A stretch of DNA of 64,000 bases from Ornithinimicrobium cavernae. Lineage in GTDB: Bacteria; Actinomycetota; Actinomycetes; Actinomycetales; Dermatophilaceae. A model generated the notes under the pieces. It worked only from the letters and a program-made list of their open reading frames with translations. It searched no databases and was not told where the DNA came from. Within the stretch, counting starts at the first letter, position 1; every line of letters starts with the position of its first letter. Shown here in pieces: positions 8,487-16,887 of the stretch. The DNA lies in NCBI RefSeq assembly GCF_003121625.1, contig NZ_QDDJ01000006.1:186001-250000 (forward strand), written 5' to 3'. Made by a program: the position numbers and the translations under genes.

Positions 8487-9445
8487 CCGTAGAAGCCGCT
8501 GACAAGGAGACGATGGTGCAACCACTGGACCTGCGGGAGCTGCTCCTGGAGCGCCTCCGGATCCCGTTGATCGGTGCGCCGATGTTCCTGGTGTCCGGCG
8601 TGGACCTCGTGGTCGCGCAGAGCAGCAACGGCGTGCTGGGCACCTTCCCGAGCAAGAACGCTCGCACTGCTGCGGACCTGGTCGACTGGCTGGATGAGAT
8701 CGGGCAACGGCTCGGCGAGAGCCCCTTCGGGGTCAACCTGGTGGCGCATGCCTCCAACGACCGCTACGAGGGTGACGCCCGGATCTGCGTCGACATGAAG
8801 GTGCCGGTGATCGTCACCAGCCTGGCACCTGCCCCTGACCTGGTTGCCGAGGTGCACGCCTATGGCGGGGCAGTCCTGCACGACGTCACCACAGTGCGGC
8901 ACGCGGAGAAGGCCTTGGAGGCCGGAGTCGACGGACTGGTCCTGGTCTGCGCGGGTGCGGGTGGACACGGTGGCAAGCTGACACCGTTCGCCTTCGTACC
9001 GGAGGTCCGTCAGTTCTACTCCGGACCACTCGTGGTCGGAGGAGGCGTCGGCACCGGCGGCGGTGTCCTGGCTGCACGAGCTCTCGGAGCTGACGGGGTG
9101 TATGTCGGCACACGGTTCATCCCTACCGCGGAGTCGCTCGCCGTCCCCGAGTACAAGGACATGGTGATCGGCTCTCAGGCGAAAGACGTGGCCTACACCC
9201 CCTATTTCAGTGGTGTCCCGGCGAACTATCTGGTGCCCAGCATCGTGCGGGCCGGACTCGACGTGGGCGAGGTCATTGCCGCCCGGTCGCGCGCGTTCGT
9301 CTCCGGGTCCCGTCACACGGTCAAGGCATGGAAGGACATCTGGGGTGCCGGTCAGGGCGTCGGTCACTCGGACGGCGTCCACAGTGCAGCCGAGATCATC
9401 GACCAGATCGCCACCGAGTACGACACGAGCCGAGGAGTTCTCTGA
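8483..9445 (+). CDS. Nitronate monooxygenase-like FMN enzyme
   Basis: A 320-residue TIM-barrel flavoprotein of the 2-nitropropane dioxygenase/nitronate monooxygenase family. Evidence is IPLIGAPMFLVSG at the N-terminus, the FMN-binding stretch CAGAGGHGGKLTPFAF with the family His, and GGGVGTGGGVLAARALGADGV. I chose the ATG that overlaps the TctA stop; the open frame upstream is antisense-like shadow. In catabolic clusters such proteins may act on nitroalkanes, propionate-3-nitronate, or as enoyl-CoA reductase-like or quinone oxidoreductases. Which of these applies is not visible. It is coupled to the following MaoC gene by a TGATG overlap. Confidence 0.85.
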   Translation: MTVEAADKETMVQPLDLRELLLERLRIPLIGAPMFLVSGVDLVVAQSSNGVLGTFPSKNARTAADLVDWLDEIGQRLGESPFGVNLVAHASNDRYEGDARICVDMKVPVIVTSLAPAPDLVAEVHAYGGAVLHDVTTVRHAEKALEAGVDGLVLVCAGAGGHGGKLTPFAFVPEVRQFYSGPLVVGGGVGTGGGVLAARALGADGVYVGTRFIPTAESLAVPEYKDMVIGSQAKDVAYTPYFSGVPANYLVPSIVRAGLDVGEVIAARSRAFVSGSRHTVKAWKDIWGAGQGVGHSDGVHSAAEIIDQIATEYDTSRGVL

Positions 9446-9924
9446 TGACCGCCAACGACACCGCCAGCGGCCTGCTGACCGATGAAGCCCGGTCCTGGGT
9501 CGGCATGGAGATTGAGTATCCCGAGTTCGAGATCACCGCTCGAGACATCGCTCGGTACGCCTCGGGAATGGGCAACCCGGTCCCGGCCTACGTCGATCCG
9601 CCGGACGATCTGACCGCGCAACCCCTCCTCTACACCGCTCTCATCCGGCCGATCGTGGAGTCTGGGACCCTGACCGAGGACGGTCTCACTCAGGACCGCC
9701 GCGCCCCGGTCGGTGAGAAGCGCGTGATGTTTGGCGGCATCGACATCGAGATCGTCCGACCGCTGGTCGCGGGGGACAAGATTCACGGCAAGCGACGCCT
9801 GGAGTCGCTGGAGGAAAAGCAGGGGAGGCGCGAGAACTTCGTGCTGGCCACCTGGAAGACCACCTACTGGGACGCAGACGACACGGTCGTCATGCGTGAG
9901 ACGTCCCTACAGATCCTGAAGTGA
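9445..9924 (+). CDS. MaoC-like (FAS1-type) dehydratase N-terminal hot-dog protein
   Basis: A 159-residue single hot-dog domain of the MaoC dehydratase N-terminal family. EIEYPEFEITARDIARYASGMGNPVPAYV is the typical beginning (helix-rich N-terminus of the hot-dog), and the C-terminal strands include KIHGKRRLESLEEK. This half usually lacks the catalytic Asp-His and pairs with a second MaoC subunit; the next gene encodes exactly that. Together they should form a heteromeric enoyl-CoA hydratase, comparable to ChsH1/ChsH2 in cholesterol breakdown. The start codon shares bases with the previous stop. Confidence 0.85.
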   Translation: MTANDTASGLLTDEARSWVGMEIEYPEFEITARDIARYASGMGNPVPAYVDPPDDLTAQPLLYTALIRPIVESGTLTEDGLTQDRRAPVGEKRVMFGGIDIEIVRPLVAGDKIHGKRRLESLEEKQGRRENFVLATWKTTYWDADDTVVMRETSLQILK

Positions 9925-9932
9925 GGTAGGAC

Positions 9933-10340
9933 ATGACCGTGCAGATAGGGCAGCGTCTGGATGAGGTGCTGCGGACCACGGACGAGGCGCAGATGTTTCT
10001 CTTCTGTGCAGCCACGTGGAACGCCCACCGCATTCACTACGACCGGGACTGGGCGCGCCACGAGGGCTATCCCGACCTGGTGGTCCAAGGCACGCTCCAG
10101 GGCGCCTGGTTGGCAGATATGGCCGTGCAGTGGGCTGAGGGCAGGGGGGAGCTTCGGCGCTTCCATTTCAAGAACCGCGGCAGCGCTTTCCTGGGTGAGG
10201 AGCTGCGCGTCCAGGGCGAGGTGGTCTCGGTGACCGACGGCGCCGACGGTCGACCAGAGGCAGAGCTGAAGCTCTGGATCGACGGCCCGCGGGGCGTCAC
10301 CGCAGCTGGTGGCGCCGTCGTTGCCATCACTGCCGCCTGA
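9933..10340 (+). CDS. MaoC-like dehydratase, catalytic hot-dog subunit
   Basis: A 135-residue hot-dog protein. The hydratase motif region is ATWNAHRIHYDRDWARHEGYPDLVVQG, which gives the Asp/Asn-x4-His spacing (NAHRIHYD) expected of R-hydratase-type MaoC active sites and the VVQGTLQGAW helix. It lies 8 nt after the other MaoC gene with GAGGTAGG as ribosome binding site. The inferred function is hydration of a 2-enoyl-CoA made by the acyl-CoA dehydrogenases encoded downstream. Confidence 0.86.
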   Translation: MTVQIGQRLDEVLRTTDEAQMFLFCAATWNAHRIHYDRDWARHEGYPDLVVQGTLQGAWLADMAVQWAEGRGELRRFHFKNRGSAFLGEELRVQGEVVSVTDGADGRPEAELKLWIDGPRGVTAAGGAVVAITAA

Positions 10341-10345
10341 TCTCG

Positions 10346-11494
10346 GTGGCCAGCGACAACGCGATCATCCGTGGGATCGGTCAGACCGATTACTCCCGGC
10401 AGAGCGGTCGCACGACGACGCTCCTGGCGGTGCAGGCGGCGTTGGCGGCGGCCGTGGACGCAGGCCTGGACGTGCGCGACCTCGACGGGGTGGTGGGCTT
10501 CCCGCACTCCGTGGCCGCTGAGGACCTCGTCTCCAACCTGGGGTTGCGGGCCCTGCGCTTCAGCAGCACCGTCGCCATGGGTGGCGCCAGCTCGGTTGCC
10601 GCCGTGGGACAGGCAGCACTCGCCGTTGAGTCCGGCCGCGCGGACCATGTGCTCGTCGTCCGGGCGCGCAACGGCAACTCCGGGGGACGCATCCATCAGC
10701 GGCCCTCGCAGCTGCCGGCGCAGCACTTCCGGACACAGCTTGAGCATCCATACGGGTGGAACACGGCAGCACAGCGCTACGCGATGATGGCCCGGCGGTA
10801 CGACTACGAGCACGGGCTGGACCGCCAGGTGCTCGCCGAGATCGCGCTGGCCGCCCGCAGCCACGCCAACCGCAACCCTGCGGCGATGATGCACGAGCGC
10901 GAGCTCACGATGGAGAAGTATCTAGCCGGTCGCATGATCGCCGACCCCTACACCTTGTATGACTGCTGCCTGGAGACAGACGGCGCCTGCGCGGTGATCG
11001 TCTCTAGGCACGCTGGCCCAGCCCCATCGGTGCGAGTGCTCGCTGTCGCCGAGGGTCGTCCAGAGACACCAGATGACCTCACCAACCGCCCAGACCTCCT
11101 CCGCATCGGGCTGGAGCCCGCGGCACGGGAGGTCTGGGAGTGCACGGGTCTGGGACCGACGGACATGGATGCCGCGATGATCTACGACTGCTTCACGTTC
11201 GAGGTGCTGCATCAGCTCGAGGCCGCGGGGTTCGCGCCGGATGGTCTCGGCTCTGAGCTGGTGGCCAGTGGTGGGATCAGGCTCGGCGGTCAGCTCCCGG
11301 TCAACACGCACGGAGGCCTGCTGTCCGAGGGCCACCTATCCGGCCTTAACCACGTCCTTGAGGCCGTGCGTCAGCTGCGAGCCGACGCGCCCGGTCGCCA
11401 GGTTGAGGGTGCGCGCCACATCGCAGTCACCGGCTGGGGCGACCTGGGCGATGGCTCCATGACCGTCCTGGCCGGACAGGGAGGAGCACGATGA
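10346..11494 (+). CDS. Thiolase-fold lipid-transfer/aldolase protein (Ltp2-like)
   Basis: A 382-residue thiolase superfamily protein of the lipid-transfer (SCP-x-like) branch. It has IIRGIGQTDYSR at the N-terminus, YDCFTFEVLHQLEAAGF and the C-terminal NTHGGLLSEGHLSG. At the place where thiolases carry the nucleophilic Cys, it reads TVAMGGASS, with no cysteine, so ordinary thiolysis is unlikely. This is the pattern of Ltp2-type retro-aldolases, which need a DUF35 protein partner; the next gene encodes one. It starts with GTG six bases after the previous stop. Cleavage of a beta-hydroxyacyl-CoA is inference from family and context. Confidence 0.85.
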   Translation: MASDNAIIRGIGQTDYSRQSGRTTTLLAVQAALAAAVDAGLDVRDLDGVVGFPHSVAAEDLVSNLGLRALRFSSTVAMGGASSVAAVGQAALAVESGRADHVLVVRARNGNSGGRIHQRPSQLPAQHFRTQLEHPYGWNTAAQRYAMMARRYDYEHGLDRQVLAEIALAARSHANRNPAAMMHERELTMEKYLAGRMIADPYTLYDCCLETDGACAVIVSRHAGPAPSVRVLAVAEGRPETPDDLTNRPDLLRIGLEPAAREVWECTGLGPTDMDAAMIYDCFTFEVLHQLEAAGFAPDGLGSELVASGGIRLGGQLPVNTHGGLLSEGHLSGLNHVLEAVRQLRADAPGRQVEGARHIAVTGWGDLGDGSMTVLAGQGGAR

Positions 11495-11967
11495 CCCGCC
11501 CGTTACCGGATCTGCACAACCACGAGTTCGCCGAGCACTGGGCTGGCTTGTCACAGGGCCGCGTCCGGATCCGTCGGTGTCGCTCGTGTGGTCGGCACGC
11601 ATGGCCCCCACGCCCGACCTGTCGGGCGTGCTTCAGCCTGGACCACGAGTGGGTGGACGTGGAGCCACACGGCACGCTCTACTCCTGGACCGTCGTCGGT
11701 CATGCCACGCTGCCTGGTTTTGAGTCGCCGTATGCCGTGGTGCTGGTCGAGCTGACCGCCCCCGTCGGCGTGCGGCTGCTGGGCAGCTACGACGGGGAGC
11801 TGGCCGACCTCAAGATCGGTCAGCCCCTCACCGCCCGGCCCGTGCAGGTCACGGACGAGGTCCACCTCCTGTCCTGGTCCCACCCAGAGACCAGCAAGAA
11901 CCCCGACGACACCGACGGCGCTGTCGCCACAGACGATCACGACACAGAAGTGGGTGAGTACCAGTGA
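11491..11967 (+). CDS. Zn-ribbon/OB-fold protein (DUF35), partner of the thiolase-like aldolase
   Basis: A 158-residue protein with an N-terminal rubredoxin-like zinc ribbon (C-x2-C-x10-C-x2-C around residues 30-47, RCRSCGRHAWPPRPTCRAC) and a C-terminal OB-fold (TLYSWTVVGHATLPGF, YAVVLVELTAPVGVRLLG). DUF35 proteins form complexes with thiolase-like enzymes; in the cholesterol pathway the DUF35 part of ChsH2 binds Ltp2. The gene overlaps the aldolase stop (ATGA), which supports stoichiometric co-production. The C-terminal 35 residues are hydrophilic and Asp-rich. Confidence 0.9.
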   Translation: MTRPLPDLHNHEFAEHWAGLSQGRVRIRRCRSCGRHAWPPRPTCRACFSLDHEWVDVEPHGTLYSWTVVGHATLPGFESPYAVVLVELTAPVGVRLLGSYDGELADLKIGQPLTARPVQVTDEVHLLSWSHPETSKNPDDTDGAVATDDHDTEVGEYQ

Positions 11968-13082
11968 CGATCGCGATCCCGGCCTTCGCACGGGACAACG
12001 ACGAAATGCGGACCGCGGTCCGATCCCTCCTCGACCGCTACTCGACGCCGACCAGCGTCCGGGCCGCCCAGGAGCACCAGCAGCAGTGGTCCCCGGAGGC
12101 CTGGGACAAGATCGTGGGGGGAGGCTGGCACGCTGTCGCCGTCAGTGAGGACTGTGACGGTGCCGGCATCGACCTCTCTGACCTGCACCTCGTTCTGTTC
12201 GAGCTGGGCAGAGCCAACGCCCCCGTGCCCTACCGCACGGCAGCGGTCGGTGTGGCGACCTACCTGAGCCGGGTGGCGCCAGGGGACAAGCCGGCTCAGG
12301 AGCTGGCCCGAGAAGTTGTCGACGGCACGATCATCGTGCCAGCGCTCGATGAGAATGACCGGACCGCAGACACGTGGCCGCAGCTGACTGAGGGTGCCGT
12401 CACTGGGCGTGTTCCGTTGGTGCGGGACGCGTTGGCGGCGGAGTCGTTCCTCGTGGCTGCCCGGACCGTGGACGGACTCGCCTGGGCGCGGGTCGCTGCC
12501 GGAGCCGACGGTGTCACGCTCCACGCGCAACCGGGTCTGGCCGACGAGGGGATAGCCACCCTTGAGCTGGCGCGTGCACACGCAACCGCCCTGATCCCGA
12601 TGGACGAGGCGGGCCTACGGGCCTGGCTGACCCTGCGCTGGTTCGCCGAGGCCTGCTGGCTCTCCGGCGTCATGAGCCGAGCGTTGGAGCTCGCGGTCGA
12701 GCACGTCGCCCAGCGCGAGCAGTTCGGCCGGCTGATCGGCTCCTTCCAGGCCGTCCAGCACAAGCTCGCTGACGCCGCTATAGGTGTGCAGTCGGTGGCC
12801 CATCTCTGTCGGGCTGCCGCTGCAGACCTGGACGAGCACGGCCTCACGGGGGCAACCCCGGCCGCTGCTGCAGCGGAGGCTCTTGAGGCCGTCCGCCACT
12901 ACGGGCGTGTGGTCTCCGCCAACACCCATCAGGTTCTCGCGGGCACCGGCTACGCCTTGGAGCACGACCTGCAGCTCTCCACCCGGCGTCTGCGCGCCGG
13001 CCTGCTGTGGGGGGCGGACAGTGAGGCCGTGCGCGAGGAGATTCTGCAGATTCGTTACCCTGAGCCCGAGGGAGGCCGCTGA
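11964..13082 (+). CDS. Acyl-CoA dehydrogenase, subunit 1
   Basis: A 372-residue FAD enzyme of the acyl-CoA dehydrogenase family that is shorter than the usual 385-400. The C-terminal helical domain is clear: SRALELAVEHVAQREQFGRLIGSFQAVQHKLAD. The middle beta domain is divergent, without the usual YCLTEPxAGSD. Such a degenerate partner next to a complete one is typical of heterotetrameric alpha2beta2 dehydrogenases (ChsE1/ChsE2 type), where the FAD site is built from both subunits. The GTG start overlaps the DUF35 stop, and the next dehydrogenase follows 1 nt after the stop. Confidence 0.88.
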   Translation: MTIAIPAFARDNDEMRTAVRSLLDRYSTPTSVRAAQEHQQQWSPEAWDKIVGGGWHAVAVSEDCDGAGIDLSDLHLVLFELGRANAPVPYRTAAVGVATYLSRVAPGDKPAQELAREVVDGTIIVPALDENDRTADTWPQLTEGAVTGRVPLVRDALAAESFLVAARTVDGLAWARVAAGADGVTLHAQPGLADEGIATLELARAHATALIPMDEAGLRAWLTLRWFAEACWLSGVMSRALELAVEHVAQREQFGRLIGSFQAVQHKLADAAIGVQSVAHLCRAAAADLDEHGLTGATPAAAAAEALEAVRHYGRVVSANTHQVLAGTGYALEHDLQLSTRRLRAGLLWGADSEAVREEILQIRYPEPEGGR

Positions 13083-13083
13083 T

Positions 13084-14271
13084 ATGGGGCTGGCACAGTA
13101 TTCACCGGCCGACGAGCAGCTCCGCGCGGAGATGATCGCCTTCCTCGAGGAGGTGTGGTCCCCCGAGCGGCAGCTGCAGGCGATCGTCGAGCAGCACCAC
13201 CACCAGGACCACATCGACCTGGACTGGGAGCACAGCTTCTGGAAGCAACTGGGCGAGCGCGGTTGGCTCGGCATCGGGATCCCGGAGGAGTATGGAGGGT
13301 CCGGCGGGACCGCGCTGCGGCGGCACCTCTTCACGGAGGTGATGAGCTACTACGGTGCCCCCTATCCGCGAGCGGCCACAACGATCATCGCCCCGGCCCT
13401 GGTGACCCACGCCGACGAGCAGCTCAAGGCGCGCTACCTGCCGCGCATCGCTCGCGGCGAGGTCAACTTCTGCCTGGGCTACAGCGAGCCCGAGGCCGGC
13501 ACCGACCTGGCGTCCCTGAAGATGCGGGCCCGTCGCGATGGGGATCACTATGTGCTGGACGGCATGAAGCTGTTCACCACCCGTGCGCAACGCTCGGACT
13601 ACGTCTATCTGGCGGCGCGCACCAACTCCGAGGGGCGCAAGCACGAGGGCATCACGCTGTTCATCGTTGACCTCAACGACCCTGGCGTCACCATCGAGAA
13701 GCTGCCCACGATGGACGGCCGGACCAACATCACCTACTACGACCAGGTCCGCGTGCCGGTCGAGGACCGCGTGGGAGAGGAGGGCAAGGGATGGAGCTAC
13801 CTGACCGGCGCCCTCGGGCTCGAGCGGGTCGGGGTGTTCCCTATCGGCCACATCCGCCGCTGCCTGGAGGAGGTTGTGCGCCTGGCCAAGCAATCTCGGC
13901 CGGACGGTGTGGTGCCCTACGACTCGCCGAGCGTGCGCCAGCAGCTGGCGGCGCTGCACGTGGAGTTCACCGCCGTGCTCGGCCTGGTCGAGGGTGCCAC
14001 GATCCAGGCCGTGGAGGAGGACCTGCCGGGCTTCGTCGCCGCACAGGTGAAGACCTCGGTCACTGAGTTCAAGCAACGCCTGGTCGACGTGGGCGGCACC
14101 ATGCTGGGGCAGTACGGCCAGCTGATGCCCGGTGCCCTCGATGCACCACTTGATGGTGCCATGCCGATGCTGTGGGCGGACGCAATCGTGCACACCTTCG
14201 GTGCTGGCACCAATGAGGTCCAGCGGGACATGATTGCCCAGCGCGGACTCGGCCTCCCACGCAGCAGGTGA
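13084..14271 (+). CDS. Acyl-CoA dehydrogenase, subunit 2
   Basis: A 395-residue acyl-CoA dehydrogenase. Motifs: GWLGIGIPEEYGGSGG, the FAD/substrate signature FCLGYSEPEAGTDLASL, FTTRAQRSDYVYLAAR and the C-terminal GTNEVQRDMIAQRGLGLP. It is the more complete of the pair and should supply the FAD-binding YSEPEAGTD loop. Start chosen at ATG 13084, one nucleotide past the previous stop, because the longer upstream frame only shadows the previous gene. It probably forms a heteromer with the preceding product and passes electrons to ETF. Confidence 0.9.
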   Translation: MGLAQYSPADEQLRAEMIAFLEEVWSPERQLQAIVEQHHHQDHIDLDWEHSFWKQLGERGWLGIGIPEEYGGSGGTALRRHLFTEVMSYYGAPYPRAATTIIAPALVTHADEQLKARYLPRIARGEVNFCLGYSEPEAGTDLASLKMRARRDGDHYVLDGMKLFTTRAQRSDYVYLAARTNSEGRKHEGITLFIVDLNDPGVTIEKLPTMDGRTNITYYDQVRVPVEDRVGEEGKGWSYLTGALGLERVGVFPIGHIRRCLEEVVRLAKQSRPDGVVPYDSPSVRQQLAALHVEFTAVLGLVEGATIQAVEEDLPGFVAAQVKTSVTEFKQRLVDVGGTMLGQYGQLMPGALDAPLDGAMPMLWADAIVHTFGAGTNEVQRDMIAQRGLGLPRSR

Positions 14272-15527
14272 CCGACCGGACACCAGCCGCCTGGCGGAAC
14301 GCGCCGCCATACTTCATCGTCACAGCAGTGACCACGATGATGCTGGTCACCGGAGTGAACATCCTCACTCCAATCCTGCCGGCCTACGGACGGTCCTTCG
14401 GGATCAGCGCGACCGAGATCGGTGTGGTTGTCGGTGCCTTCTCTTTTGGGCGCCTGCTGTTCGATGTGGTCGGTGGGGTGCTGGCAGACCGTGTGGGAGT
14501 GCGCACGGTCTGCCTGGTCGGTTGTCTGGTCACGGGCATCGCCTCGCTCGGGGCGGGCCTGGCTGACTCACTCACCCCGCTACTGGTCGCACGGTTCTTG
14601 CAGGGGCTCGGGTCGGCGCTGTATATGAGTGCGGCGACCACGCTGGTGATGGCCTTTCTGCCCAGGAGCTCGGCGGGTCGCTGGCTGTCGCTCTACCACG
14701 GCATCTTCCTGACGGGTCTGGCCGTCGGGCCCCTCGTCGGTGGTCTGGTCGCCGATGCCTTCGGGCTGCAGGCGCCCTTCTTCGCGTATGCCGTGATGGC
14801 CGGAGTCGGGGCGGTGCTCACTGTCTCGCGTCTCCCGACCGCGGCACAGCAGCGGGAGCAGCAGGCCGTGCATCGAGACCAGGGGGAGCCCGACCGACAG
14901 CGGCTCAGGACGGGGGAGGCGTTGCGTCGGCTCTTCAGCAACCTCCCCTTCCTGCTCCTGCTGCTGGTGATCCTGGTCCTCTTCGTGATGCGAGCCGGGA
15001 TGCGGAACACGACCGTGCCACTCTTTGCCGAAGACGTGCTCGGGATGGGCACATCCATGATCGGTATGCTCATCACGGTCGGCGCCGTGGCCCAGATCTC
15101 CCTGATGTGGCACGCGGGGCACCTACTGGACCGTCGTGGCCGTCGGCCGGTGATTGTCACTAGCCTGTTCGCCACCGCGGCCGTGGTGTTCCTCTTCACG
15201 TGGGCCACTAGCCCCTGGCGTCTCCTTGCGGTGATGGTGCTGCTCGGGGTCTTCACCGCCTACCTCACCGCGGCACCCAATGTTGTCCTGGTCGACGTTG
15301 CGCCTCCTGAGGTGCGCGGGACAGCCATCGGCGTCCAGCGAATGGCCACCGACCTCGGTCAGTTGGCGGGCCCTGTTGTGGTGGGCGCCGTGCAGGACGC
15401 AGCGTCCTACACCGCGGTATTTGTCTTCACGGGCGGCTGTCTCGCACTGGTGGCGCTGCTCTGCTTGCTGTTGCCCGAGACGGCACCGCGAGGGAGGGGC
15501 CCAGAAGGCGCGCTCACAGAGAACTAG
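14268..15527 (+). CDS. MFS transporter
   Basis: A 419-residue major facilitator with about twelve transmembrane helices. The MFS signature between helices 2 and 3 is visible as GRLLFDVVGGVLADRVGVRTV, and LDRRGRRPVIV repeats it between helices 8 and 9. A charged loop of about 45 residues (REQQAVHRDQGEPDRQ region) separates the two halves. The GTG start overlaps the dehydrogenase stop, so it ends the catabolic operon. It could export a product or import a related substrate; the sequence does not decide. Confidence 0.9.
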   Translation: MTDRTPAAWRNAPPYFIVTAVTTMMLVTGVNILTPILPAYGRSFGISATEIGVVVGAFSFGRLLFDVVGGVLADRVGVRTVCLVGCLVTGIASLGAGLADSLTPLLVARFLQGLGSALYMSAATTLVMAFLPRSSAGRWLSLYHGIFLTGLAVGPLVGGLVADAFGLQAPFFAYAVMAGVGAVLTVSRLPTAAQQREQQAVHRDQGEPDRQRLRTGEALRRLFSNLPFLLLLLVILVLFVMRAGMRNTTVPLFAEDVLGMGTSMIGMLITVGAVAQISLMWHAGHLLDRRGRRPVIVTSLFATAAVVFLFTWATSPWRLLAVMVLLGVFTAYLTAAPNVVLVDVAPPEVRGTAIGVQRMATDLGQLAGPVVVGAVQDAASYTAVFVFTGGCLALVALLCLLLPETAPRGRGPEGALTEN

Positions 15528-15691
15528 TCATGCCGGCATCGGGCGTGATCGCGTGACGCGCCTCGGCCGCACGTGTCCGGCGACTTCGGGCGCCTCGTCC
15601 GGGAGCACCTCGCGATGATCACCAGGTGGAGCAGCCACCGGTATCCCCGCTTTAGAGTGCTCACACCAGCACTCCAACCCGAGGCGCACCC

Positions 15692-16033
15692 TCAACCACG
15701 GTGCTTCTCGGGCGCGGTCAGCGCCGAACTGCGGATCAGCCCGTCCTGCGCCACGGAACAGACCACGGTGCCGTCAACCTGCGTGAACGTGCCCACTGAC
15801 AAACCCGTCCGCGCGGTGCCCCGGGTGGGCCCTTCTCAAAGAGCAGCCACTGGCTCAGGTCCGGCTCGGCGTGGAACCACACCGAGTAGTCCAGTGACGT
15901 CAGGTGCTGAGATCCGTGCCGGACCTGTCCCCAACGTTGCAGCACGACGGGGGTCCAGAACAGTCATGTCGCTGAGGTAGACCAGCAGACAGCTCTGGAT
16001 GAGCGGGTCCGTGTTGACCTCGCCAGTCCACGC
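15692..16033 (-). pseudogene. Relic of acyl-CoA thioesterase II (tesB-like), C-terminal part
   Basis: On the minus strand three frames together give the C-terminal third of a TesB-type thioesterase: [23 protein letters not shown] in one frame, SLDYSVWFHAEPDLSQWLLFEKGP in a second and GTFTQVDGTVVCSVAQDGLI to the stop in a third. SLDxxxWFH and GxxxxxxGxxVxSVAQEGLIR are hallmarks of the second hot-dog of TesB. At least two frameshifts separate these pieces and the N-terminal two thirds are missing; the sequence is cut off near 16033, where the unrelated DUF1445 relic begins. The gene cannot make a working enzyme. Confidence 0.8.
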
Positions 16034-16059
16034 GAGCTGGTTCAAGCACCGAGCTCGCG

Positions 16060-16435
16060 TCCGGTGCGGACCTGCGGACGACCTGCAGTTCTATCGCGTG
16101 TGGCGCGACGGCGAGCTGGTCGACGAGGTGCCGGACATCTCGGGGCTGTGGCAGGAGGACCTGGTCTCCTTCCTCATCGGCTGCTCGTTCAGCTTCGAGA
16201 GGGCGCTGCTGGACGCCGGCGTGCCCGTGCTCAACATCGAGCAGGGGCGCAACGTGGCGATGTATCGCACCAACCGGCAGCGCCGCCCCACCGGACGGCG
16301 CTCCGGTGAGCTGGTCGTGATGCGCCAGGTGCCGGCGGCGCCGATGGCCTCCCGTTCGCCGTTCGCGATCACGCATGCCCCCGGGCCCCATGTTCGTCAT
16401 TGACGTGCCCGACGCGGTCTACCGCCAGACGTGAA
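16060..16435 (+). pseudogene. Truncated, rearranged copy of the DUF1445 hydro-lyase gene
   Basis: This stretch matches the 3' half of the intact DUF1445 gene at 28953-29768 closely, including an identical run of 44 nt. The copy lacks the 5' half, has lost about 185 bp corresponding to roughly 29490-29675, and shows a frameshift near its end, so FAITHAPG is followed by PHVRH and a stop instead of [13 protein letters not shown], which is still readable in another frame up to the TGA at 16433. [15 protein letters not shown] and [16 protein letters not shown] are shared. It abuts the tesB relic. It is a decayed paralogous fragment rather than a gene. Confidence 0.88.
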
Positions 16436-16482
16436 CCTGGGTCGGCTACCGATGCCCCCAGTTGCAGGGGCAGGATTGCGGT

Positions 16483-16887
16483 ATGACGACTGAGAAGAAC
16501 TCCCACGACCCCGCAGAGCCGGTTGCCTTCATCCATGGCGACGACCTGACCGACGCTGATCCCACCCCCGGCATGCATCGCAAGTTGGCGTCCAGTTCCG
16601 CGGGGATGTGGACCGGGACTGTGGACACCCAGCCGCAGACCGTGTCCGGCTGGCACCATCACGGTGACCACGAGACGACCATCTACGTCGTTGAGGGCAC
16701 TATGCGCCTGGAGTCCGGCCTGAACGGTGAGACTGTCATCGAAGCCGGCCCAGGCGACTTTATTCGAGTCCCAAAGGGTGCAGTTCACCGCGAGTCGAAC
16801 CCCGGTAACTCTATCTCCAAGGCAGTGCTTGTGCGTTGTGGTACCGGTGTGCCGACAGTCAATGTCGAAGGGCCGGCTCAGCAATGA
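16483..16887 (+). CDS. Cupin domain protein
   Basis: A 134-residue single-domain cupin. The metal-binding motif 1 is GWHHHGDHETTIYVVEG (two or three His and the Glu), and motif 2 is PGDFIRVPKGAVHRESN (the last His). Small cupins of this kind bind Fe, Mn, Zn or Ni and act as dioxygenases, isomerases or sensors; no substrate can be named. I prefer the ATG at 16483 because CAGGAT lies exactly six bases upstream, matching the leaderless arrangement seen elsewhere here. It stands alone between the relic region and a gene-poor stretch. Confidence 0.85.
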   Translation: MTTEKNSHDPAEPVAFIHGDDLTDADPTPGMHRKLASSSAGMWTGTVDTQPQTVSGWHHHGDHETTIYVVEGTMRLESGLNGETVIEAGPGDFIRVPKGAVHRESNPGNSISKAVLVRCGTGVPTVNVEGPAQQ

